10,456 nucleotides of DNA from Bacteroidales bacterium (GTDB taxonomy: Bacteria > Bacteroidota > Bacteroidia > Bacteroidales > UBA932): contig JAEENZ010000107.1 of assembly GCA_016283985.1 (NCBI GenBank), forward strand, positions 1 through 10,456, read 5' to 3'. Each line of letters starts with the position of its first letter. Position 1 is the stretch's first letter. The notes under the pieces are model-generated. The model was not told where the DNA came from. It made no database searches and saw only the letters and a program-made list of their open reading frames with translations. Positions 1 through 6,600 of the stretch are shown in pieces. Position numbers and translations under genes: made by a program.

Positions 1-582
1 AAAGGTAATTACTATGGCAACTTGCAGTCCACGCCGCAATCCAACAACTTTGCACAAACGCTACCCGCCCCGGTGGCCGACTATGCCAAAGAAGTATTTC
101 GTAGTAAATACAATCTCGGTTTTTTGGATGCTCAGGGACCAATGAAGGAATTGAAATTAGAAAGCCGCTTAGTAGCAAAAGTCACTCGTTTTATTTTGGA
201 ACTTGGTAAAGGCTTTACATTTATAGGTAATCAACATGTCCTTCATTTCAACGCAAAAGAATATAAAGTTGATATGCTATTCTTTCACCGTGGCTTGCAT
301 AGGATGATTGCCATAGATCTTAAGGTGGGTGACTTCAAACCGGAATACATAGGAAAGATGAATTTCTATCTGACATTATTGGACCGATTGGAGAAATCTC
401 CTGACGAAGAAGCATCGATAGGCATTATACTATGTGCTGAGAAGGACCATTTGGAGGTTGAAGTAGCACTTCAGGATATTGGAAAGCCGATTGGCGTTGC
501 GGAATACCAATACCTGATTCCTAAAGATGAATTACTGCAAATCGTTTCCACCGAAATGGAAAAATCAGCAAAATTCAACTAA
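1..582 (+). CDS. YhcG/DUF1016-type PDDEXK nuclease, C-terminal part (5' end outside window)
   Basis: The reading frame is open from base 1, so this is the last 193 residues of a longer protein; a TTG at 22 is unlikely to be the real start. The text matches the C-terminal nuclease domain of the YhcG/DUF1016 family (full proteins are usually about 330-380 aa): an N-F-x-x-T-L-P-x-P linker (16-24 of the fragment), GKGFTFIGNQ (69-78), VDMLFFHR with candidate metal-binding D91, then IDLK with D106 and K108, followed by FKPEYIGKMNFYL and SIGIILC. These fit a PDDEXK-fold active site with IDLK in the E-x-K position. The family is linked to nucleic-acid cleavage and occurs near restriction-modification and other defence genes; its cellular role is not settled. 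The gene is visibly AT-rich compared with tadA (20/60 G+C at 181-240 against 42/60 at 1081-1140, counted by hand), which suggests acquired DNA. The stop TAA is at 580-582. Confidence 0.88.
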   Translation, partial: KGNYYGNLQSTPQSNNFAQTLPAPVADYAKEVFRSKYNLGFLDAQGPMKELKLESRLVAKVTRFILELGKGFTFIGNQHVLHFNAKEYKVDMLFFHRGLHRMIAIDLKVGDFKPEYIGKMNFYLTLLDRLEKSPDEEASIGIILCAEKDHLEVEVALQDIGKPIGVAEYQYLIPKDELLQIVSTEMEKSAKFN

Positions 583-591
583 AAGAGGAAA

Positions 592-665
592 TGGTTGAGA
601 TATGAGGATTCGAACCTCAACTGAGAGTGCCAAAAACTCTAGTGCTGCCATTACACCATATCTCA
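592..665 (-). tRNA. tRNA-Gln (anticodon UUG)
   Basis: Read on the minus strand, the segment folds as a full cloverleaf. The 7-bp acceptor stem is TGAGATA (665-659) with TATCTCA (602-596). The D arm is GTGT/GCAC, the anticodon arm is AGAGT-TTTTGGC-ACTCT with anticodon TTG, the variable region has 4 nt, and the T arm is TGAGG-TTCGAAT-CCTCA. The discriminator base is A (595) and CCA is encoded at 594-592. The U1-A72 pair and the UUG anticodon indicate glutamine. The 5' end is only 12 nt from a TAACTTTG promoter element. No terminator hairpin is evident downstream, where the tRNA 3' end faces the end of the YhcG-type gene. Confidence 0.95.
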
Positions 666-676
666 ATTCCGGGCTG

Positions 677-706
677 CAAAGTTAAAAAAATATTTGCAAG
701 TTCAAG
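677..706 (-). promoter_or_regulatory. Candidate promoter of tRNA-Gln (Bacteroidota -33/-7 type)
   Basis: On the minus strand, TAACTTTG (684-677) exactly matches the Bacteroidota -7 consensus TAnnTTTG. A TTG (705-703) lies 18 nt upstream of it in the -33 position. Transcription would begin around 670-673, just before the tRNA 5' end at 665. The upstream half overlaps the promoter of the PspC gene. Confidence 0.65.
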
Positions 707-723
707 AATTATATCTATATTTG
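693..723 (+). promoter_or_regulatory. Candidate promoter of the PspC-domain gene
   Basis: TTTG at 693-696 and TATATTTG at 716-723 are separated by 19 nt, fitting the Bacteroidota TTTG-N19-TAnnTTTG promoter pattern with no mismatch. The predicted start is near 728-730, giving a leader of about 25 nt before the ATG at 755. Confidence 0.7.
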
Positions 724-754
724 CAGTGTACTATGATACTAATACACCAAGAAT

Positions 755-958
755 ATGAATAGAAGGCTTTACAGGAGCAGGACTGACAAGCAGCTTGCCG
801 GTGTCTGCGGAGGATTAGGAAAGTATTTTGACATCGACCCCACCATCATCCGTCTTGCATGGGTAATCGCGGCATTCTGCGCCGGTGGCGGCATCATCGC
901 CTATATTCTGGCTATGATCATCGTTCCCGTCGAACCGGAAATAATCAGCAATCAGTAA
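755..958 (+). CDS. Small PspC-domain membrane protein
   Basis: This 67-aa protein is almost entirely one PspC domain. It has the basic start MNRRLYRSRTDK, the conserved AGVCGGLGKYFDIDPT (residues 15-30), and a hydrophobic segment from about 33 to 58 that would form one membrane helix ending in a short acidic tail. PspC-domain proteins take part in envelope-stress responses in Proteobacteria; in Bacteroidota, stand-alone short PspC proteins are common and their exact job is not known. The start at 755 is supported by the family N-terminus and by a well-placed promoter. There is no Shine-Dalgarno sequence, which is usual for this phylum. The gene converges on tadA with 3 nt between the stop codons. 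Confidence 0.9.
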   Translation: MNRRLYRSRTDKQLAGVCGGLGKYFDIDPTIIRLAWVIAAFCAGGGIIAYILAMIIVPVEPEIISNQ

Positions 959-961
959 AGG

Positions 962-1396
962 CTATCTTTTGGTCTTGAAGTAGTCGCTGACCAGGCTTCC
1001 GCATTCTTCTGCCAGCACGCCGGAAAGGACTTCCGTGCGAGGATGGAGGAGAGAAGGGGAGTAGAGGCTGTAGCCACGGCGGGGATCCGGAGCCGCATAG
1101 ACGATGCGGCTGATCTGGCTCCAGTTCAGCGCGGCCGCGCACATGGGGCACGGCTCTACAGTAACATATAACGTGCAGTCCTGCAGGTACTTGCCTCCAA
1201 GCGCCTCGGTGGCTGCCGTTATTGCTATCATCTCCGCATGGGCAGTGGCATCGTGAAGCCGCTCAACCATATTGTGCCCCTTGCCGATAATGCGCCCGTT
1301 GCACACTATCACCGCGCCGATGGGAATCTCTTCCTCGGCCGCAGCGGCCCTGGCCTCCGCCAGCGCCTCGCGCATGAATCTTTCATCTGGTTCCAT
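962..1396 (-). CDS. tadA: tRNA-specific adenosine deaminase
   Basis: This is a 144-aa zinc-dependent deaminase. It converts adenosine-34 to inosine in the anticodon of tRNA-Arg(ACG), so that one tRNA reads several Arg codons. The cytidine-deaminase-fold motifs are present: TAHAEM gives zinc ligand H53 and proton-shuttle E55, and EPCPMCAAAL gives zinc ligands C83 and C86. GHN at 40-42 matches the substrate-binding region. The reading frame extends 14 residues upstream to 1438, but the start at 1396 (MEPDERFM) is preferred because it fits the usual N-terminus and length of TadA. The GAGGA next to that ATG has no spacing and is unlikely to act as a ribosome binding site. The gene is GC-rich. It is divergent from the surface-protein cluster and convergent with the PspC gene. 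Confidence 0.92.
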   Translation of the reverse strand: MEPDERFMREALAEARAAAAEEEIPIGAVIVCNGRIIGKGHNMVERLHDATAHAEMIAITAATEALGGKYLQDCTLYVTVEPCPMCAAALNWSQISRIVYAAPDPRRGYSLYSPSLLHPRTEVLSGVLAEECGSLVSDYFKTKR

Positions 1397-1403
1397 TCCT
1401 CGG

Positions 1404-1433
1404 CAAGTTAGCAAGATTGACGGGAAAATGCAA
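1404..1433 (-). promoter_or_regulatory. Weak candidate promoter of tadA
   Basis: On the minus strand, TAACTTGC (1410-1403) resembles TAnnTTTG and lies 20 nt downstream of a TTG (1433-1431). Transcription would start near 1398-1400, almost at the ATG, so the message would be nearly leaderless if this site is real. The -7 match is imperfect. Confidence 0.3.
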
Positions 1434-1481
1434 GCCATGTCATTTCTTTTTCTTTTTTGATACTCCGGTTTATCCGATATG

Positions 1482-1514
1482 AAACTCCCGTATGCGCGCG
1501 GGAGTTTTATTTTT
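1482..1514 (+). terminator. Rho-independent-type terminator or leader attenuator
   Basis: A perfect 9-bp stem, AAACTCCCG (1482-1490) with CGGGAGTTT (1499-1507), encloses an 8-nt loop and is followed by a T-rich run (1505-1514, broken by one A). The T run is on the plus-strand side only, so it would stop plus-strand transcription. The nearest plus-strand gene upstream is the PspC gene, with tadA lying antisense in between. It could instead be a conditional terminator in the leader of the surface-protein operon. Confidence 0.7.
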
Positions 1515-1515
1515 G
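1508..1515 (+). promoter_or_regulatory. Possible -7 element of the surface-protein operon
   Basis: TATTTTTG fits TAnnTTTG and would place a start near 1520-1522, about 20 nt before the small gene at 1542. No TTG or TTTG is found at the expected -33 distance, where the terminator stem lies, so the match may be a by-product of the T-rich terminator tail. Confidence 0.3.
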
Positions 1516-1534
1516 TGTTTAGTGTAAAAACACA
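1514..1534 (+). other. Small inverted repeat just upstream of the 44-aa gene
   Basis: TGTGTTT (1514-1520) and AAACACA (1528-1534) form a 7-bp hairpin with a 7-nt loop, ending 7 nt before the ATG at 1542. It lies directly after the terminator hairpin. It could be an RNA leader structure or a dyad operator; AT-rich dyads of this size can also arise by chance. Confidence 0.4.
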
Positions 1535-1541
1535 TAATGCG

Positions 1542-1676
1542 ATGAAACTAAAGTACTTTGTGCCGGAGTGCGATGTTATGGAACTGCAATCTACCGGCCC
1601 CCTTTGTCAGAGTGGACGCTCTACCGAGTCCTTCGGTGTGTCGGGCACTTCGTTCAACGATGATGATTTCAATTAA
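1542..1676 (+). CDS. 44-aa small protein of unknown function, first gene of the surface operon
   Basis: The frame is open from an ATG at 1479, but that start lies before the terminator hairpin and would translate it. The ATG at 1542 gives MKLKYFVPECDVMELQSTGP..., which resembles the short Bacteroidales proteins that begin with a basic start, an aromatic-x-x-P-E/D motif and a V-x-x-L segment, followed by L-C-x-S-G and an acidic aromatic tail (here FNDDDFN). No signal peptide or membrane helix is visible. It has two Cys (10 and 22). The gene ends 15 nt before the lipoprotein gene, so the two are probably co-transcribed. There is no Shine-Dalgarno sequence before it. I know no proven function for such proteins; a role as a leader peptide, secreted peptide or cofactor of the surface proteins would be inference. 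Confidence 0.65.
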   Translation: MKLKYFVPECDVMELQSTGPLCQSGRSTESFGVSGTSFNDDDFN

Positions 1677-1677
1677 C

Positions 1678-1683
1678 AGGAGG
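1678..1683 (+). promoter_or_regulatory. Strong Shine-Dalgarno AGGAGG for the lipoprotein gene at 1692
   Basis: AGGAGG lies 8 nt before the ATG at 1692 and starts 2 nt after the stop codon of the small gene. Strong sites of this kind are uncommon in Bacteroidota. The same arrangement recurs before the next two genes. Confidence 0.75.
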
Positions 1684-1691
1684 ACGCGGAT

Positions 1692-3596
1692 ATGAAAAAA
1701 ATCATGACATATGCGGCCTTCTCGGCCATTGCGATCCTTGCCGTTTTTTCCTGCCAGAAAGACATCAGGGAGGACACCCACGAGGACCCCGTCGAAAAGC
1801 CCGCCATCGTTTTCTCTGCAACAACCGAGGAGCCCGTCACCAAGACTGCGCTTTCCGGCAATGACCTTGAAGGGTATGTGGTCAACTGGGCGAACGGTGA
1901 TGAGATTACCATCGTCGATGCTGCGTCGAATGCGGGGGTCTACTCCACGACAAGCACCACGGCGCAAGGGACTTTCACATACGCTAGCGGCGCGGAGGTT
2001 TCCGTTCCGGATTATGCGGCATATTATCCGGCTTCCCTCTATAATGGTGGCACGCCCACACTTCCGGATATACAGACCTATACCCCCGGAAACATCGTTG
2101 GAGCCCCTACGTATGCGACCAGCAGCACCACGGACCTGCAGTTCAAGAACCTCTGCGGCATACTTCGCCTGAACGTGACCACCACAATGCCAGGGCAGAA
2201 GGTGCGCAGCATAGGTCTGCTTGCTGACCAACAGTTATGCGGGGCATTTGGCATAGTTAGTGATGCTGCGGTGCCGACGTCGGGCCTGGAAAACGACAGG
2301 TTCCTTTCCATGGATTGCGGGGCGGAAGGCATCGATATATCTTCGACTCCAACATCTTTTTATTTCTCCATTCCTCCGGGAGATTATACCGGATTGAGGA
2401 TACATCTCTATACAACCGAAGGACTTACCCAGGTCAAGGTGCTCAAGGCCGACAAAACAGTCACGATAGAGAGGAGCACGATTACCGACATTTCCTTGTC
2501 GTACAACGCACTGGCGGCGGTCAACGTTTCACAACCTTCTCCCTGGAGCGGATCACCGAACAATTACTGGTTCGGCCCGGCGAGTTATGTCAAGATAACC
2601 GGCAGCAATACGGATTATATTATCCGGGTCGGCAGGAATACAACCATAATAATGGACAACGCAACCATTAAGCGTCTATATTCTAGGGGAGACATGACGG
2701 TAGTAGCGGAGCACACTAACCAGATTCAAATAGAAAACGGCCAGCCTTTTTATGTAGAGGATGATTATCCTGGTAACGTTATAATAAGAGGTACGGGATC
2801 TCTCACTTCGCTTACCGGAAACGGAGCTAACAGCATGGGTTCGGAAGGCACCAAGGATGTGGTAATCGAGAGCGGAACGATCCACTTCGACAACCTCTAC
2901 GGTGAAAGCGGTTCCTCAAAAGGCCTTGTCGCAAGGAGCCTTACGATTACTGGCGGAGATGTCAATATCCAGGGCGGCAGCAGTTCTAAAGATGTTGGAA
3001 TCGGTGTCAAGGTTGAACAGGACATCCTCATCACCGCCGGCACCGTTTACACCTGGGGGAAGAATGCCATGAGAGCCGGCGGAAACATAACCATCACCGG
3101 CGGGAACATCACTGCTGTAGGAACCAATTGTGTCTATTCATCAGAAGACTATACGGGGATATTGGCGGCAGGGACCGTTTCGATTACCGGCGGAAAAGTC
3201 AAAGCTTCCGGTGGCCCGGGCAGCCCTGGCATAGGCATTCGGAACGGAATGGCCAGTTGCGGTGACATCATTATTACCGGCGGCACGGTGACGGCAATCG
3301 GAGATTCGGCTGCCGGGATTGGTACCGGAAGCGCGGCTTACACCTGCGGAAACATCACCATAGGGCCAAGGATCACCAAAGTGCTTGCCAGAAAAGGCTC
3401 TGCCAGCATGGTCGCTCCAATCGGCCAGGGGTACTCCGGTTCCACGGTGGGAACGGTCAGCATCGATCCTTCTTTGAACATGGTGGTTTCCACAAAGAAT
3501 TACACCGATGACACCTGGACACTGACTCCCACGACCGACCAGGAAGTTTCGAATGAAACTGTTGATTATGAGCATCACTCACTTGATGAAGACTAG
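1692..3596 (+). CDS. Surface lipoprotein: fimbrillin-like N-terminus plus beta-helix repeat region
   Basis: A 634-aa predicted lipoprotein. The signal peptide ends in a lipobox (AVFSC) with lipidated C21. The following QKD and the acidic stretch resemble the lipoprotein export signal that sends Bacteroidota lipoproteins to the cell surface. Residues about 35-275 look like the fimbrillin/Mfa-like fold (VTKTALSGN, VVNWANGDEITIVD, AYYPAS, a hydrophobic FKNLCGILRLNV strand). From about W285 the protein becomes a run of beta-strand repeats of the form xITGGxVTAxG (about residues 415-605), with AGIGTG turns, as in right-handed beta-helix or Cthe_2159-like carbohydrate-binding proteins. A likely role is adhesion or glycan binding at the outer surface; no catalytic motif is seen. 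The ATG at 1692 has a good AGGAGG site. The gene is 15 nt after the small gene and 12 nt before the LRR gene. Confidence 0.82.
   Translation: MKKIMTYAAFSAIAILAVFSCQKDIREDTHEDPVEKPAIVFSATTEEPVTKTALSGNDLEGYVVNWANGDEITIVDAASNAGVYSTTSTTAQGTFTYASGAEVSVPDYAAYYPASLYNGGTPTLPDIQTYTPGNIVGAPTYATSSTTDLQFKNLCGILRLNVTTTMPGQKVRSIGLLADQQLCGAFGIVSDAAVPTSGLENDRFLSMDCGAEGIDISSTPTSFYFSIPPGDYTGLRIHLYTTEGLTQVKVLKADKTVTIERSTITDISLSYNALAAVNVSQPSPWSGSPNNYWFGPASYVKITGSNTDYIIRVGRNTTIIMDNATIKRLYSRGDMTVVAEHTNQIQIENGQPFYVEDDYPGNVIIRGTGSLTSLTGNGANSMGSEGTKDVVIESGTIHFDNLYGESGSSKGLVARSLTITGGDVNIQGGSSSKDVGIGVKVEQDILITAGTVYTWGKNAMRAGGNITITGGNITAVGTNCVYSSEDYTGILAAGTVSITGGKVKASGGPGSPGIGIRNGMASCGDIIITGGTVTAIGDSAAGIGTGSAAYTCGNITIGPRITKVLARKGSASMVAPIGQGYSGSTVGTVSIDPSLNMVVSTKNYTDDTWTLTPTTDQEVSNETVDYEHHSLDED
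2938..3500 (+). repeat. ITGG-type beta-helix coil repeats within the lipoprotein gene
   Basis: About seven related strands are encoded here: SLTITGGDVNI, DILITAGTVYT, NITITGGNITAVG, TVSITGGKVKASG, DIIITGGTVTAIG, NITIGPRITKV and TVSIDPSLNMV. The underlying DNA repeats an ATTACCGGCGG-like core with variation. The regular spacing supports a parallel beta-helix. The last two units have lost the GG turn and probably cap the helix. Confidence 0.7.
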
Positions 3597-3601
3597 GAGG
3601 A
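3595..3601 (+). promoter_or_regulatory. Strong Shine-Dalgarno AGGAGGA for the LRR gene at 3609
   Basis: AGGAGGA overlaps the TAG stop (3594-3596) of the lipoprotein gene and lies 7 nt before the ATG at 3609. The overlap suggests coupled translation of the two genes. Confidence 0.75.
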
Positions 3602-3608
3602 CTGAAGT

Positions 3609-6600
3609 ATGAAAAAGATTACAAACATATTGACTATACTTGCCCTCTTCGCCTCATTCAATCAGGCGTGGGCAATAGATACTGACGGCGAAGGCTACTA
3701 CCTTATAGGCTCCGTACAGGACTGGAAGGATTTTGCTGCGTTGATAGAGACCAATGCAACTGCCAACGCCAGAATGACTTCGGATATTGACCTGGGCACC
3801 GACCAGACTATGATTGGCGACGGCTATTACAACACTGCCGGTTATCGCATTCCCTTCAGTGGCATATTCGACGGTCAGGGGTATACGCTCACCGTACACT
3901 ACGTGACGGCGACTTTAGTGGATAAATATACTGATGCAGGAAGGTCCGTCCCCACATATCTTGGTTGCGCACCGTTTGGATATGTCGATGGTGGAACGAT
4001 ACGCAATCTCCATACGGCTGGAACTATTACCGCTACCCATGAAGGTGTAGCAGGAATCGTAGGTTATACAAATGGTACATCAACCATTGAGAACTGCCGT
4101 AGTTCGGTGGATATAACTTATACCGACAGCCATCGCGGAATGGGTGGAATATCTTATTTCTGTTATGGAGGTACGCTGACAATCAACGATTGTCTTTATG
4201 ACGGAACCCTTACCGGAGGGACGACAACTACCGGAGCGGCCGGATTCGTTTGTTACAGGAGTAGTGGTTCAATCAATATCAACAACTCGCTGATGTACGG
4301 CACGCTTGTCAATATCGGCACTTCTGATTGCTGCACGTTTGTAAGGAATTATAGTAACTGCACCTTCACGAACTGTTATTACAAGATAGCTCTCGGTACC
4401 ACGCAGGGAACGGCCGCCACGCTTAAGGAACTTTGCAACGGCACTACTGTTACAGCACTTCAGGCAAGCAGGGGAGAAACGGTATGGGTGAAGGATCCGG
4501 TGTTGGGCTATCCTGTGCCTCAACTCTTTGCTTCCGCCGGCCCGGCTCCGTCAACGGACCTTATGTACATTGCTGCAGCTGGCGAAGTCACCATATTGGG
4601 CTTTGCGGATGCCTTTATCCCCCCGGCCGACTATGCACTTGTCATTCCCAATGAGATTGCCGGTATGTCGGTCGTGGCGATAGGTGAGAACGCATTCAAG
4701 GAGAGTACTACTGTGGTGAGTGTCTCAATTCCTGCTACAATCACATCGATAGGAGCAAGCGTTTTCGAGAGCTGTAGTGAGTTGGTAACAGCTACTTTCG
4801 CCGACGGGATTATTTTAACGGATATTCCAAGCAGATGCTTCTATTACTGCAGTAAACTTGGGAGTATTGCCATTCCCTCATCGGTAACAACTGTTGGCAC
4901 CTCCGCTTTTTATCATTGCGACGGTATAACCAGCCTCACTATACCATCTACTGTCAGAACCATCGCTGATTATGGATTTGATAATTGCCGTGGTCTAACA
5001 TCCCTTACAATTGAACCTGGTGTAACTTCTTTGGGAGGCTGGTCGTTCCGGAGTTGTAAGCTGCTGACGGAATTCATCATCCCTTCTACGGTTACTACAA
5101 TTGGCACATATGCATTCAGTTATTGCTCGGCCCTGGAAGAAGTCACGATTCCATCTAGCGTAACGTCTATCGGCAACTATATATTCAACGAATGCAGCGC
5201 ACTTAGGGAACTGAATATTAACTGTCGTAACATTCCTTCAAGCCTTTGTGAGTCCAAAAAAAATCTCACTACGGTGGTTATTGGATCGAATGTCAGAACC
5301 ATAGGTGAATATGCCTTCTCGTATTGTGAAGCTCTGAATTCTATCACTTTTGAACCGGGTGGAATGCTTACCACGATAGGGGCCAGCGCATTCCGTTATT
5401 GTTATGAACTTGCAGAAATAACAATCCCGAACACCGTTACATCAATGGGCGGGGGAATCTTCCGGGGGGATACAAAACTCGTTTCGGTGATATTCGCCGG
5501 AGGCGGCAAAATCACGTCTCTGGGAGACAACACCTTTTATGGCTGCTCTTTGCTTGACGGCGTAGTTATTCCGGGCACTGTTACAGCTTTGGGTAGTTCT
5601 GTGTTCTATGATTGCTCTTCGCTATCGTCTATCACCATCCCGGCCAGCGTGACATCCATGGGAACCAGCGTGTTCTGCAACTGCAGTAATCTGGCTTCCG
5701 CCACCTTTGGGCCCGGCATCAACATGACAACCATTCCCGGATCCTTTTTCAAGGGCTGCGCCAAACTTGCCGGCATCACTATACCGACAATGGTTACGAC
5801 CATTGACGATGAAGCTTTCCGGGGCTGCACGAGTCTTCCGCCTGTCACGATACCTTCAGGTGTTACGACAATCGGAAAACTTGCGTTTTTCAACTGCAAA
5901 TTCAATTCGCTTACAATCCCGTCATCTGTAACTTCACTCGGTAAGGAAGCATTTGCATGGTGTACCAATATTACAAGCATCGATGTGCCAGCTTCCGTGA
6001 CAAGTATGGGAACTTACGTTTTCAACCATTGCTCATCACTGCGGGACCTGACCTTCTCTGCTTCAACCATGGGCGCTTATGCATTCCAGGAATGCGCAAG
6101 GCTTGAAAACGTTACCATAGCATCTTCTGTCAGGACTATTGATAATTATGTATTCAAGGATTGTACAAACCTGCGGACATTGGTCATCCCCCGCAGCGTG
6201 ACATCCTTGGGAAGGTGGATCGTACAAGGCTGTACCAAGCTGGAGACTCTTGACCTCAGGGCATGTTCCGACCTTTGGGATCTTTACAAAGGGGGCTGGG
6301 ATGTCGATTACTATTATGCGTCCGGAACCGACTTCGAAGATCTGGGCCTGACGATGCTCCTGCCTCCCGGCTCAAATGCCATCGGAACCGGAATGCAGGT
6401 CCAGTCTCTGGGAACTCCTGCGCAAGACGCATATGGATGGTATCTCATCAATTCCGCAGAAGACTTCAACAAGTTCGCCGCTATCGTCCGCGGGGATCCT
6501 ACGGTCAATGCATATCTGGAGAAAGATATCATCCTGACAGGCAATGAGCTGACTTTAGGCGTAGGACCTGACTCAAGTAACAATGTCGCGTTCAGCGGCA

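Noticed and set aside
1397..1438. Longer tadA start at 1438
   Set aside because: The extra 14 residues are not expected for TadA, and the start lies upstream of the only promoter-like sequence.
1479..1541. Upstream ATG at 1479 as the start of the small gene
   Set aside because: It would translate the terminator hairpin, and the 21 extra residues do not look like the start of this type of protein; the ATG at 1542 fits better.
1548..2231. Long minus-strand open frame (227 codons) opposite the small gene and the start of the lipoprotein gene
   Set aside because: It is antisense to clear coding sequence with a signal peptide and lipobox, and its translation has no recognisable domain. It would also overlap the whole operon start.
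2938..3500. Regularly repeated DNA that might suggest a CRISPR or tandem-repeat locus
   Set aside because: The repeats are diverged, in frame and encode beta-helix coils; there are no spacers. The same applies to the LRR array at 4665-6280.
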